NCBI GenBank assembly: GCA_030847615.1 | Contig: JAUMIR010000005.1 | Location: forward strand, 243,388,645-243,452,644 | Reading direction: 5' to 3' | From: Gambelia wislizenii | Taxonomy: Eukaryota > Chordata > Lepidosauria > Squamata > Crotaphytidae | Length of the DNA stretch: 64,000 nt | In this document: one piece after another, positions 33,011 to 44,770 of the stretch | Layout: the number at the start of each line of letters is the position of its first letter | How positions within the stretch are numbered: position 1 is the first letter of the stretch | The notes under the pieces: generated by a model | Databases searched by the model: none | The model's input: only the letters and a program-made list of their open reading frames with translations | Told to the model about the DNA's origin: nothing | Made by a program: the position numbers and the translations under genes

Positions 33011-33491
33011 AGCATACTGGACACAAACTCAATAGCAACAGTTGGGTGTGACCACTTTTGGATGGGTGGGCAACTTCCAGGAGGATTTGGCCTTTTCAAA
33101 ATGAAAATAATGTGATGTGGGCAGCAAAACTGATCTGGCTGGGCTTTCCCTAGAAGATTAATGCTTGATATATGGGAAATTATAAACTAATCTTGTACAG
33201 GTTCTATAGACATGTGAAATAATAACTTCCTTTTGGATAGAATTCAAAACAAGAGTTAATATTAACAATGAAGCATTAATAATAAATATTGTGAATGTCT
33301 TGATGTGTAATGTACCCAACTCTTGAAATTTGAAGTATGGATATGGGAAATTGTTTTCCAGAGCCACATTGAAGGCCAAAGCACCTAGTTTCACAAAATT
33401 CAAAATCAAATCACACCTCTAGTATCAGTATTTTGATTCAAGATCTCCTAATAAAAATATCTTTAATTGTATCTAGAATAAAGACCTGTGA

Positions 33492-33712
33492 GCTAGTGTG
33501 GTGTGGCAGTTAGCATGTTGGATTAGGATTCTGGAAGATGAGGATTCAAATCTCTACTCAGCCATGGAAACCCATTGAGTAAACTGTGGGCAAGCCACTC
33601 TCTCTCATTCTCAGAGAAAGTCAATGGCAAACCTCTTCTGACTAAATCGGGCCAAGAAAACCATGCCATAGGGTTGCAATAAGTCAGAGCTGGCTTAAAG
33701 GCACATGACACC
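33492..33712 (+). mobile_element. CORE/MIR-type tRNA SINE
   Basis: Head 'gtgtggtgtggcagttagcatgttggatta' with B-box-like ATTCAAATCTC at about 33543-33553, then CORE with 'ctgtgggcaagccactctctct' and an L2-like tail 'catagggttgcaataagtcag' and 'cttaaaggcacatgacacc'. Nearly complete, moderately diverged. Confidence 0.8.
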
Positions 33713-33960
33713 AAAGACCTGTTTTCAACCCATTGGATTGTTTTACTTTTTGTCTTCCCTTTTTCTTCTCTTTTTTATTTATTCACATTTTCTTTCCTTT
33801 TCTGCTTCTTCTTCCCTCATCCTTGACTTCCACAAATATGTAACAGTAATATGCAAATTGAATTACATAAAACCACCTAACAGTAGAATACGAAGTTGGG
33901 ATACAACAGGTTGATGGGTGGGGTTCAGAAGAGAACTTATCTCAGTTGTATTTGGAAATA
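33705..33960. other. T-rich unique DNA
   Basis: Pyrimidine-rich stretch (33735-33830) with no gene or repeat signature. Confidence 0.4.
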
Positions 33961-33963
33961 AGA

Positions 33964-34212
33964 TACAGTTGGATAGCTGTATCCACAGGAGTTTGGTTCC
34001 CGGACTTACTGCAGATACCAGAAATCTATTAAAATAAAGGACTTCCAGTAAAACATACCATAGAGTTGTGTTCGGCAACCTAGAAGATGCCTAGAGAGGA
34101 TACCTCCCTAGGCATTTCCCAGCATAACTCTATGGTATGTGTCCCTATTTAGTGCCCCACAGATAACTGAAATCATGGATATTGGTTCCATGGATATGGG
34201 TGTCTGACTGTA
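33964..34212. mobile_element. Tigger-like MITE
   Basis: TA at 33964-33965 and 34211-34212. The ends CAGTTGGATAGCTGTATCCA and (minus) CAGTCAGACACCCATATCCA are inverted repeats. The interior matches the diverged copy at 27006-27281. No coding capacity. Confidence 0.78.
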
Positions 34213-34661
34213 GTGAGTTAAAAACATGGCCCAGTATTCTAGATATTACATTGCTCTCTCTCTTTTTCTCTTTTGCATCTCTAGAAGTTAAATGTCTGAG
34301 TGTGTAATTGATGTATATTGTCCCTAGTGTGCATCTAGGTAAATGTATGTGTAATATATAAATATATAGGTGCCATGGACTGCACATCCTATCATTTCCC
34401 ATATAGAAGCTACTGAGGTATGTGTTCTTGATACTGTCTTTTTGAACAATTGTGTATTTAAACATCTTGGCTTGTAAATAAATGTATACAGTACTGCAGA
34501 GCATACCAAAACAGCTGGTGAAATAGAATTCTCAGCAACAAGTAAAAGTAAGTATATGGAAGACCTGAGCAATAATCATTGGTGTAGGAACTAGGCAGAG
34601 TTCACAAAAGGTACTTTTTAGACAACAGCTCCCAGAACTGCCTCCCACCCCCACATAGATA

Positions 34662-34957
34662 GGGAGCCCTCACGGCGCAGTGGTTAAATGCCAGTACTGT
34701 AGCCACAATGTTGCAAGTTCCATCTCCAAGGGCTCCAAGGTTCACTCAGACTTCCATCCTTTCATAGGTCGGTAAAATTAGTGCCCGGCTTGTGAGGACA
34801 ATTAGCTAACACACATTGGAAACCTCTTAATGCCTAGTGTGCTATATAGCGGTGTAGATGTGTAAAGTGCTATTGCTTAACAATTTGTCAGCCACTCTGA
34901 GAACATTTGTGGCTGAAGAGTGGGGTATAAATACCTAAAATAAATAAAATAAATAAC
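34662..34957 (+). mobile_element. Sauria SINE, nearly full length
   Basis: Starts GGGAGCCCTCACGGCGCAGTGG, a tRNA-derived head whose A box is GGCGCAGTGGTTAAATG, with a decayed B box near 34711. The body holds 'tcactcagacttccatcctttcataggtcggtaaaatta' and the 3' part 'tagctaacacacattggaaac'. The tail, BovB-LINE-like, is 'gtggggtataaatacc' plus AAAT repeats. This order is diagnostic of the squamate Sauria SINE. Confidence 0.9.
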
Positions 34958-34984
34958 ATTCTGGGCATTATAGGTCAAAAAGAT

Positions 34985-35772
34985 AATGTTTTCAAGTTTT
35001 GCAAGTTTTCATGAAGTATTGGGGGGTGTTATTTCATCTTGGAAGGTCAAGATCATCCCTTTTCTACAAAGCTGTACACAGCTCTGGATACAGGATGATT
35101 TCATTTTGGTGTGCAGAGGCGAGATTTTAGCTGTACCTGGAAAAGGTGCTAAAAATTGCAGTCCAGCAGAGGTGGATTTTTAATTATTGTAAAAAGGAGT
35201 ACGCAAGGGATAGTCTCTCTGCCCATGGGTTTTGTGTTAGCTTCCTTTTGAAGTTTAATTTTCTCATGTGTAGAGTGCTGCTTAGATCAGACTTGAAACA
35301 TGATCAATGCAACTGGCAAGTGTTTACTTCATGATTATGGAGCAATTAAATTCCAACTCAATACAGTTTAGGCATCAAACAGCTGTGCACTCATTCCTAA
35401 AGTGCCTGCTGGTTTACTCATCATGGCAACCAGGCTTTTGCTTGCAGCCTCAGCACCAATTAGTGGGAAGAAACATAACATAATCGATTTTCTCAGGTCT
35501 CTTCCCTAGACCAGTTCTCTTTACAGTCTTGGTCAGGCTTCTGCCTCCTTCACTGTAACTTTGAATTGCTAAATACAGTACTTCCAATATGGGAACATGC
35601 ATTTTTTGCCAGAGTAGCCAATGAAGGGTTTGATCCTTCAAGGACTCAAGTGCCACAGAAACATCAAGATAGCTAAGACTGTCCTTGAGGCAAAGCTTGG
35701 AGAATTGGAATATCAAGGTGCGCCAATAGGAAGAAAGAGGTTTTTTCCTGATGTATGCCAGCTCCTTTGTTT
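34985..35772. other. No gene; possible conserved block
   Basis: No repeat seen. 35200-35460 looks like unique sequence with balanced composition and could hold a conserved element, but nothing in the sequence proves it. Confidence 0.35.
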
Positions 35773-35775
35773 TGG

Positions 35776-35862
35776 AAGAATCATAGAATTGAATCATAGA
35801 ATTGCAGAGTTGGAAGAGACCATGACGGCCATCTAGTCCAACCTCCTGCCATGCAGGAAGAG
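35776..35862 (-). mobile_element. CR1 3' end fragment, antisense
   Basis: 'gaatcatagaattgaatcatagaattgcagagttggaagagacc' includes a duplicated terminal unit, followed by 'gccatctagtccaacctcctgcc'. Only the last 85 bases or so of CR1. Confidence 0.85.
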
Positions 35863-35882
35863 TGATATGTTCTTAAATCCAG

Positions 35883-36015
35883 TATGGTGTAGTGGTTAGG
35901 TTATTGGACAGGAACGTGGAATAGCTGGCTTTAAGTTACCATTCTGCCTTGAAACTCATTTGTCAACCTTGGGCCAGTCAATTTGCAGGGTTCAAATTTG
36001 GGTTATAAAGAGCTT
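35883..36015 (+). mobile_element. CORE/MIR-type tRNA SINE, partial
   Basis: 'agtatggtgtagtggttaggttattgga' is the SINE head, followed by 'cttgggccagtcaatttgcagggttcaaatttgggttataaagagc'. The tail is missing. Confidence 0.6.
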
Positions 36016-36707
36016 GAGATTTAAAAAGTTTGCAGGAAAAAGCCAAATTAATAGATTTCCTCATACTTACAAGGACTTCTTTGCATCACCTTATTGACCG
36101 TCTCTTGACGTGGAGCTCTGAGGAGAGCCAATCTAGGATCTGTACAAAATGGAAGCACGCTTCATGTAGGGAACAACAAAACATGGATGAAGGTATTACT
36201 CTAAAGGTATTAACAAAAAAGATAAGGTCAGGAAAGCAGTAAATCTATAAATATATAATGATAATGTAAACAAAGTCTGTTTATTAGAAATGGAAAGAAA
36301 AATAAAAAAGAGTTGATGAATGTTGACTTGATATTATTTTCCATAGGTTAGAACACTAATATAAAACAATTTCCCATATGTAGCCTAATGCACAAATGTT
36401 TCATTTCATACACCCATGTCAACAAATATTACTTGGATCCAATGGGTTGTTTCTTTTGGATCAATGTTGGTAAATGTATAATTGTTTGGGTTTCTTTTGC
36501 TAGTAAACAAACTTTATTTAAATTATTGTTTTATATTGCATTTTATATATTTTCTGCATTCCTCAATTCCTTCATCTTGGTAGGATGTTTCATACCTCCC
36601 TTTAAGTTCAAGCAAGGACCAAACTATGTCCAGTCTAGATTGAAGTGAAAGTGCACCAAGTGCAGTATCCCATGTGCCCCACACCAGTCGTATACTCCCC
36701 GTTACAC

Positions 36708-36724
36708 ATACACACACACATGCA
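36708..36724. repeat. (CA)n microsatellite
   Basis: Short CA tract. Confidence 0.85.
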
Positions 36725-36949
36725 TGTACCATGCACCAGTTAAAGGATACCCCCCTTTCCACAGCCCACAGACACACACTTCAAGCTGGCCCTGTGTCTT
36801 TACCACTCTTTCCTGCTGGAATGCATGATTACTTCTGCAGTATATCACCATCAGTCTGGGACTAGTGAACTGTAAAGCTTACAGCCATATAACCTCTGTC
36901 CATGGTCCTTCCCATGGTAAATCAGCTGTAAATTGCTTCTGAGACTGCA

Positions 36950-37310
36950 CCCATCCTTTTAAATAAGACTCTCCCTTTTTCATGCATTACAATTACTGAT
37001 GCCCTTGTGAGTTTCCAATTTCTCTGATGCAGAATTGCTCATTGGTCACCCAGTGACCTGTCTTTTTTTGATGTGTCCGTCTGTCTTCCATCATACACAG
37101 TATCGCTAGCGGCTATCAGCTTTGCTAACTTAAGAGGGGAAAAAAAACACTAATGCAAAAGGCTCTTTGACATTTTCTTCAAAAACTGAATCTGTCTGCT
37201 GGAATCCTTCTTGATGTAGCATTTATCTTCTTAAAAAGGCAATCATCCATTTGCCCTTGAGGTCAGCATCAGATAGTTGTGCCAGTTGGCTTTGCTGAAG
37301 TTTATGACCC
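36950..37310. other. Unique block, possible conserved non-coding DNA
   Basis: No repeat signature. It has balanced composition and contains 'cattacaattactgatgccc' and 'tatcgctagcggctatcagctttgctaac'. A weak candidate for conserved non-coding DNA. Cross-species conservation cannot be judged here. Confidence 0.25.
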
Positions 37311-37314
37311 CCTT

Positions 37315-37785
37315 TAAAAAAAAAAAAAACCCTCCAGTTTGTATGCTGTGAACAGTAATAGTTCCATAGATATTAATGAGACCTTTCCTTTGATTTCTAG
37401 TATACCTAAATAATCTGTTAAATCAAAGCCTCAGCTCTAGATACATCTGGATTAATATCTGTTCTTAAAATACTTCTTAATACAGTCTGTGGCCAAGGTT
37501 CTATATACTATATGCCTACATAGTTTTGATGAATCCCACAGTTGCTCAATTAGACATGGCCTTGAGCTCATCCCTTGTGCAATTAGGTTGATTAACTCCC
37601 AAACCACCAAGTCAAACGTGTGCTTATGGAATAGTTGGCTGCATGAGGGACCACATTTACCCAACCTCTAAGAAAGTTCATCTAATTCTACAATGATTTT
37701 TATGTTAGTGTAGTAGTCCAACAGGGATTCTGGCTATATCTTTTACCTTTCTCGTACCAATATTCCAATATTACAAAAGGGTTTC
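37315..37785. other. No recognised feature
   Basis: A-run at 37316-37329. Otherwise unique-looking. Confidence 0.4.
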
Positions 37786-37789
37786 TTCT

Positions 37790-38250
37790 TCCATGGCTCA
37801 GTTGTGTCCTTTCTCACTCACTGCCGCATATTCTTGGAATTCCCTCCCTAAACATTTGCAGACTGCTCCTTCTATTGGGTATTTAAATCTCAATTGAAAA
37901 CTTTTCTGTTTTCCAAAGCTTTTGGAATTTTAGTTGGATACTGTTTTGTAATCTTATATATTTTGATCACATGTATTGGTCAGTTTGTGTTATTTTTATA
38001 TTTTCTTACTGTTTCATACTATATTATTGTTGTTGGGTTTTTTTGGTAGTTTTCTGGATAATTTGTTTTGCAATTGTATTTTATAGTCTCAGGTTTATGC
38101 TTATTATCCTTCTTTCCCTCTGTGTGTGCTTAGGTATACACATATTTTAGATTGTACGCCTTTGGCAAGACCCAATGTTTTGTTTGTTTTGTTTCCTTGT
38201 TTTAATGTAAAGCGCCATACACATAGATGGTGCTATATAAATAAACAATA
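37790..38250 (+). mobile_element. L2-like LINE 3' end
   Basis: 'cttggaattccctccctaaacatttgcagactgctcc' and 'tttaaatctcaattgaaaacttttctgttttcc' correspond to the WNSLP and FKSxLKTFLF segments of the L2 C-terminus, with stops. A long A/T-rich UTR follows, ending 'taaagcgccatacacatagatggtgctatataaataaa'. Diverged. Confidence 0.6.
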
Positions 38251-38259
38251 CTGATAAAT

Positions 38260-40226
38260 GATAACAAAAGGCATGCATTCTATAGATATCAAGAAAATGT
38301 ATGTTTAGAAATATGGCCAGCTTATATCAATGTATATATAGCTCTCATTCATATCCTATGTATATCCTGTTCTGTGTTTTCCTTCATTTTTTTCTCTGAC
38401 ATTCTTTAGTTTCATTTCTTCATAATCATACTTTTAAAAATGTAATAAAAATATATTTAAAAGACCCAAAGCAGATAGATGGCTGATTTGAAAAAAATTC
38501 CCACTAAGTTATTGGTTGAGCTGAAATTTGAACTTGGTAGCTTCCAAAACAGATTCAGATAAAGGCTGATGCTAGTGAACTTAGGCTAAAAATAATCATT
38601 CGATTACCTTTCTGTAGTTAAATCTTTGAGAAAGAAAGGTAGTTGAGTAAACTAAATTTCCTTCCTTCCTTCCTTTTTTTTTTTTTAAGAACATGTTTTC
38701 CTTCTCTTTGCATAGCTCACCTCTGTGGCCAGAAGAAGCAGAACAAATTATGCAAAATAATGTCAAATTTGCATAAACTGTATTTGTTACAGAATTTTTA
38801 TTTTACTGGAATGGGTGACCTCAGCTTAGAATTTCGAGGCAGGATATATACAGTGTTGCTTTTTAATACATCGGATCCAAAACCCTGCAGATAAACTATA
38901 AGGGGTAGTGCCTAGGAAAGATTCTAGAGGAGGTTGTGATCTTGCTGGTCTTTTTAAGCAAAAGCTGCTGCTGGCATTAATGACCTTTATATGTTATAGG
39001 GAAAATCCTGGTATTAAAGCAGGTTTTGTTAATGAGCCAAAATTAACTCCTGCCTGTCAACAAAGATGCAAATAGAGATAATCAAGCTTCTCAGGGTTTG
39101 CTCACTTTAGGAAGTTGCCCAATTTTTCCCCTTCTGGTGGCAGGGGGATAGGAAGAACTTGGGTGATTTCTCCAAGAATATCAAAGGGCTCTTGGAAGCC
39201 TTCTCTCCATCCCCAGGACTTTGCTTCTATAGCAATGGAAGGTGGGAGAAAAACCCTCCTAGGCCAAAATCATAAAGTCCCCAGTTCCTACTTATTTGAG
39301 AGGAGCTTGGTCAGTCTTCACTACTCTTTGATTTGACCTGAAGAGATTTTCCTTCCTACCCATCCAATGCAAGCTAATGCATTGGCTTTGCTCCATTACC
39401 TTATATTGCAAGCCGGTGGGGTGGGTGCTATTGGGGTGGAGTCAGTAGGTGAGACTGCCCCTGCAGTCTCTGTATTCTCCCAATAGAACCCACTGGAGTG
39501 GGTCACTCCATTAGCTGCAGGATTGGGAAGACCATCCCTCTTTAGGGCCTTGGGGCTCTTTACAACCCTGCCTGACTCTTGGAATTTGTCCTTGTGGTTT
39601 TCTTCTTCCTGATATCTGAGGAGAGTTTGTGAACTTGTTCAAGCTCATCTTGGTTTAGAGAGTCATCTTCAATGAGCTCTTGAAGTTTGTTCTTGTGTGA
39701 CTCAGGGAAACTTCAGTGGCATCCCCTGATACAAGCGTATTGTATTAGTGCATGTATACAGTAAGTTGTAAAATGACTGTAGGCTTGCAGGATTTACTTT
39801 TTTCTTTTTTTACCAGAACAACATGTACCCTAAACTGGAGCCAGCTGGAAAAGGATGTTGAGGGAGGGATCAACATTAGCCACTGCCCTCATGAGGCATA
39901 AATGGCGACAACCTGCCTGTACAAGTAGAAGCTGAGCAGTGCTTACTAAAGATTAGAGATCCCTTTCTCAATAACCAAGGTGTGACTTAGTTTTATTATC
40001 ATTGTAATTTAAAAAGGGATAAACTTAACTCCTTTTGCAGCATAATGAATACTTTAAACAATACTTTTATAGTTAATTTCCACCTGTGATTTTGGAGCTG
40101 TATTATACTTGCAAATGAGAACTTTTCTGTTGCTGCATGGAATATAATCAAGTATTCATTTTGGGGGGGGGCGGGGGGGAAGTCAGTACATGGAAGTAAT
40201 GCATCATATATAGGTAGCTGTAACAC
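38260..40226. other. No gene; CTTC/T-run tract and a non-repetitive block
   Basis: A CTTC/T-rich tract lies at about 38659-38688. 38930-39110 is non-repetitive with GATA, SOX-like and octamer words (see findings). A G-run with interruptions is at 40160-40180. No coding evidence. Confidence 0.4.
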
Positions 40227-40228
40227 AT

Positions 40229-40829
40229 TACAGTGGGCCCACTGTATCCACAGCTTCACAGTCTGCAGATTCAATCCACCACAGATTCAAATGTACATAA
40301 TATATTTGAATTCACAGTGGGAAGCACTCCAGTCACCCACGTCAGCCTTCGAGGTGGCAGGGTTCCTTCAGAAGGCAGAAGCTGGTGGCTGGTGGGGCTT
40401 GCTGCCACCTCTTTTGCTGCCCTACACCATTTTTAATAAGGACTTATAAGCCTCACCTGGTGTTCACAGTCTCTCTGTAAGCCTGCAGAGAAACTGTGAA
40501 TATGAGGTGAGGTTTATACGTCCCTATTAATAGTGGTGTAGGGTGGCACTGGAGGCAGCGACAAACCCTGCCAGCTACCTGCTTGTGCCTACCTGCTTGT
40601 GCCCCACCATCTACCTGCCACCTTGAAGGCAGAAGCAGGTGCCTTGCAGGCTTGCTGGAGACAGGAGAGCCTGAAGAATGTGTGCTTGGTGGTGTGCCTG
40701 GCAGGCAGAGTTTACTACCACCTCCACTGCTGCAATTTTCAATAGGGACTTAAATATGCACAGTTTTGGGTATCTGCAGGTGTGGTGGTCCTGGAACCAA
40801 CCCCCTGTGGATACCAAGAGCCCATTGTA
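40229..40829. mobile_element. Tigger/pogo-like MITE, about 0.6 kb
   Basis: TA at 40229-40230 and 40828-40829. The ends CAGTGGGCCCACTGTATCCA and (minus) CAATGGGCTCTTGGTATCCA are inverted repeats. The interior has repeated 'ggcagaagc' and 'ggggcttgctgccacctc' segments, partly inverted relative to each other (for example 40362-40440 against 40540-40740). It shares interior words with 44640-44760. No open frame. Confidence 0.78.
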
Positions 40830-41559
40830 CTTCATTTTGTTATAAAAGGAGTAATGGAATGTCATATGCAGTTTTGAAATAGCTGTGTTTACTCATTGCG
40901 GTATTTTCTTGTTGCTTTTAAGATACATTTGAGTGGATTTTTTTTTCATGTGTTGTACCATTCCCTTAATAATTACAGTTTTTTATAGATATAAAAGAGG
41001 AGAGGTATATCCAAAAATGAGTAGCATAAAAGAGGAAAGATATATCCAAAAATAGTAGTACTGTTTTTCTGGTAATGTAGATGGTAATGAATTACATCCA
41101 GCATTGTTATGATTTTCATAATAACTTTTTTTAAAGTGAACTTTAAAAATAAAAAAGTAACTTCCAAACTCAGCAAATGCAACTCCAGACTTTTTAAAAG
41201 ATATGAAATACTGAAACATCTACAGAATATTACGAAGGAGCCTTGCACTGTGGCACTCTCATTCCCCAGTACCTTGAAGACAGGCCTAAGGAAGCAAATT
41301 CATCCACTTCCTTAGCTGTCATTAAATTAATGTGAAATGCATGTGTGTGTAAAAGCATACTAAAATACCAGTTTCAGCAAGATTTCTGCTTTGCTAGCAC
41401 ATATTGTTTATACAGTTCTTTTCTCTTCTCTATTGAGGTCACAGGAACAGATAAAGGGTTGTGTTTTTTTTGGTAGTCCCCCCTCCCCAAGAAACTTACC
41501 TGATTTGTATACTCCCCTCCTCCCTAGGGACCTAATAATCTTCTGGGTTTTGAATAAAT

Positions 41560-41705
41560 ATTGATTTCATTTCATTTCTATGCTGCCTTTCCCCCAGAGT
41601 GGGACTCAAGGCATCTCACAAAAGGAATCAATTAAAAACCAACAATAACATTTAAAAGCAGTTAAAATCATCACATCAAAACAGTATATATATAAAATAT
41701 TGGTT
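41560..41705 (-). mobile_element. LINE 3' UTR-like fragment, antisense
   Basis: 'tttctatgctgcctttcccccagagtgggactcaaggcatctcac' followed by A-rich 'aattaaaaaccaacaataac' has the look of the antisense 3' end of an L2-like LINE, as at 17283-17405. Weak support. Confidence 0.4.
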
Positions 41706-41709
41706 TGGT

Positions 41710-42200
41710 AGAGAACACCACTTACATGAAACTATAGCATTCAATTTTCATAGGCTGAATGGAGACACCTGCTTCCCCAGTGCCAGTTCAAAAGACACAA
41801 AGACACTATGGAAATCAGAATTGGGGTTAGTCCTGATGCTGAGATGGGGGCTTCTAGGATCCCATGATATATCATGCCAAATAAATTATACATCTAGGCC
41901 TGTAGTGTCCAGCCTTACCTTACTTGAGATGTCTTCATCTGTAATTCCCATTATCCACAACCAGCATAGCCTACTTGTCTTGACTGAGAAGGTTGGGAAT
42001 CATTGTCAAACCAGACATTGAAAACGAGAACACTGACCATGCTAGATACAGGATTCTAGGAGTTCTAGTGTAAAACAGTAGTTTCTCTAACCACTTGGGT
42101 CAAACATATCTAGAGGGTGCCAGCTTGGGGAAGATTTGTCCGTTCTGAATGGCAGAAGATATATGGCTTTGAGTGGAAGCCTTTCCCATCACCTGTTACC
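41710..42200. other. No gene; diverged palindrome halves
   Basis: 'ctgtaattcccattatccacaaccagcatagc' (about 41940) and 'gattctaggagttctagtgtaaaa' (about 42052) resemble single arms of the palindromic family at 3418. Confidence 0.35.
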
Positions 42201-42204
42201 TAAC

Positions 42205-42292
42205 TTCTTAGTTGGAAATGCCAGGTTGAAGTTGGACCCTTCTACATGCAAAACATATGCTCTGCCATTGAGCCCTAATCTTGACTGTGTCC
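42205..42292 (-). mobile_element. tRNA-derived SINE head, antisense
   Basis: Minus strand: 'agggctcaatggcagagcatatgttttgcatgtagaagggtcc' then 'caacctggcatttccaac' matches the head of the SINE at 8754 and 11292. A-box-like CTCAATGGCAGAG and a decayed B box. Confidence 0.6.
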
Positions 42293-42299
42293 TTGGCTG

Positions 42300-43215
42300 G
42301 AACATCTCAGGGCTGTGACCCAGAGCTCATCTTTCATCTTGCCATTATAACTGCTCCGTGATCATTGCTGATTCATCACCACTCTACTGAGGCCTACTTC
42401 TGTTATGTAATAGTCAAAATCAAGGGATTGTTTGGAAAGGATAGTAGAACACTCAGGTATTATTCAATGCATTGATATGAGGTGCTGATTATGCATGTTT
42501 CCCCTTGTATTTTAACCTTAACAATTACCTAGTAAGGTAGAGCTAGACTGGGAGACAATGACTGGCTCCAGGTTACCAACTGAACTTCATGTTTAAACAG
42601 TGACATGAATCTATCTCACTTGTCCAGGTTCAATGCTCTGCACACTTACAACAACAACACATGATTATTTAACAACAACAACAACACATTTCTCAGTCCT
42701 TAGAATTGGGCATTAATGGTTGCTTCTTGGAAGGTTTAGTTCTTTGCAGGCACTTTCCAGAAGAAGCTGCAGCTATTCTCATCCTGCATGCCAAAGAATT
42801 CAAGATTTGCTCTCAGGTGATTGAAAGGTTTGTGAACAAACTGAGGTGTTTCTTCTACAGAAAAGAAAACCACCTGGTTGCAGGCAGAATGCAGCTATGT
42901 CATACAGTACTTTCTCGAAGGTGAAGCTCTCTCCCTGTTTTTTCCTCCCGAAGAAAAAGGAAACCAATTTCAAAGGAAGTCAGAATATGTTAACAATTGC
43001 ACTTTGGATCCTGGAAAATTCATTGTGATGAGACATTCTTTGTATGTTTTGTGGGTAACTCACAGCCAGAGCCTCAGGCAGATAAACACAAAGAAAACAA
43101 TATTGTGGCTGAGTTTTACCCTGCTTCACCTTTTCCATCTTTTCCTTACTTTTGAATAGCATGAAAGGAGTTTTCCATTGTTGTTGTGTCTTATTTTCAA
43201 CTTACTAGGGAACAT
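42300..43215. other. No gene; ACA repeats
   Basis: An imperfect (ACA)n tract lies at 42650-42688, possibly a decayed SINE tail. Open frames at 42706-43159 are motif-free. Confidence 0.4.
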
Positions 43216-43221
43216 ACAAAT

Positions 43222-43345
43222 AGCTTTCTAGGGTTGCCAGATGAAATAAGAGACAGGATGCTTGGTCTTTTAATAGTTGTGTTGAAGAGGGGAGTTCAGA
43301 AGGTGTTGCTCCTGTCAGCTAGCAACCCTATTTGCCACTCAAGAG
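43222..43345. repeat. Hairpin MITE relative
   Basis: Starts 'agggttgccagatgaaataagag' and ends 'agctagcaaccct'; AGGGTTGC/GCAACCCT are inverted ends. Interior words 'cttttaatagttgtgttgaagag' and 'aggtgttgctcctgtcagct' match 20172-20352. Confidence 0.55.
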
Positions 43346-44292
43346 TCAAACTGTTGACAGTGGTAATAGATTTGTAGAAATTATATGTAGAATAGTAAAA
43401 CAAAAAATCCACAGAGCAAACAAACAAACCCAAATTTGCTTATGAAATCAGTATAAAAGTCTACCCTAAAATATTAAAATAAGTGAGAAAGTAAAAGCAG
43501 GGTTGCAATAGTACCAATGCATAATGGGACTAATGTGCATCACATTGAGTCTGGTGTGCTGCACTACTGCACATTGGGTGCTCTTGCTGGCATCCCATTA
43601 TGCATCTTCACAATTCAGTAAACGAGTTTCTTAGTGCCTCTGCTACATAGCTAGGTATATGCAAAGTTACATAATGTAACAGGTCATGTAGGAGTCTGAT
43701 GATTTACTTTACTGCTATTAATCAACTGCTAGCAGCTCCAAAGGTACAGAGAGATTTAACATTCCTATTGGAGCAGATAAGTCCAAAATTTCCTGAAGCA
43801 TTCATTTTTATATGTAGGCACTTTAATGCCCAAATGGGGAAGAGTCAGAGTCTTTTGCCACCTTTAGATGTAGACTTGGAAGATTTTTTTTTTAAAAAAA
43901 AACATGACAAACTACCACGGATAGTAAATATAATCAGCAGGGATTACATTTTTAAAAATTTATATGTCATCATAATTTAATTATTCAGCATGGTAGTTCA
44001 GTGGAATTATATAGTATCTAGGGGTTATTAATATCTATCTGAGCAAATGTGTTGGTAGTATTGTCAATCAGACAATGTTCTCACTCTCATTATTCCCTTT
44101 GGTAAATAATTTGAAGTCCTTGAATGAACAGAAAGTGATAATTTCCCCCCACTGTAGTGTCCCCAAGTCCACTACTTGAAAGTACATCACTAACCAAAAC
44201 AGGAAATCTGACTGGAGAAAAGTTGAGTGCGAGGAAATTGAAATGGTCTATTAGATTGAATAGTACTATTCACAGCCTAAAAACCCAAAACC

Positions 44293-44440
44293 CACCAGAT
44301 CTTATCTGATCTTCGATGCTGAGCAGGATCAACTCTGGTTATTACTTGGATGGGAGACTGCCAATTAATAACAGGTGCTGTAGACTATATTTCAGAGGAA
44401 GGAACTGGCAAAACCACCTCTGAGTATTCTTGCCTAAGAA
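44293..44440 (+). mobile_element. 5S-rRNA-derived SINE, 3'-truncated
   Basis: 'ccaccagatcttatctgatcttcgatgctgagcaggatc' then 'ggttattacttggatgggaga' and 'aacaggtgctgtagactatatttcagag' follow the 5S head and body of the copy at 19897. The L2-like tail is absent. Probably inserted in the decayed LINE. Confidence 0.85.
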
Positions 44441-44518
44441 ATATCTACACAGGCAGCACTATTTAGGCAAAATTGGATGGAAACTATTTTGTTTGTTATA
44501 AATATTTGAACCATATAC

Positions 44519-44770
44519 AGTTGGCCCTTCACATTTGCTGGGGTTAGGGGTACAGGACCCCCTTGAAAGTGGAAAAACCACAAATACTGTATCTCTAGGT
44601 CCCACAAACCATATTTAACACCGCCCCCCCCCAAAGTATGATCTGTGGATTCAACCCCTACAGATGCCTTCAAGATGGCAGGGTTCCTTTGCAAGGGAGA
44701 AGTGGATGGCTGGTGGGGTTTGCTGCCACCTCTGCTGCTGCCCTACACCATGCATTGCCACTCATTGGCA
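44519..44770. mobile_element. Tigger-like MITE, left end and interior
   Basis: TA followed by CAGTTGGCCCTTCACATTTG at 44521. The interior 'atctgtggattcaacccctacagatgccttcaagatggcagggttcc' and 'ggtggggtttgctgccacctctgctgctgcc' match 40231-40440. The right inverted repeat is missing. Confidence 0.6.
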
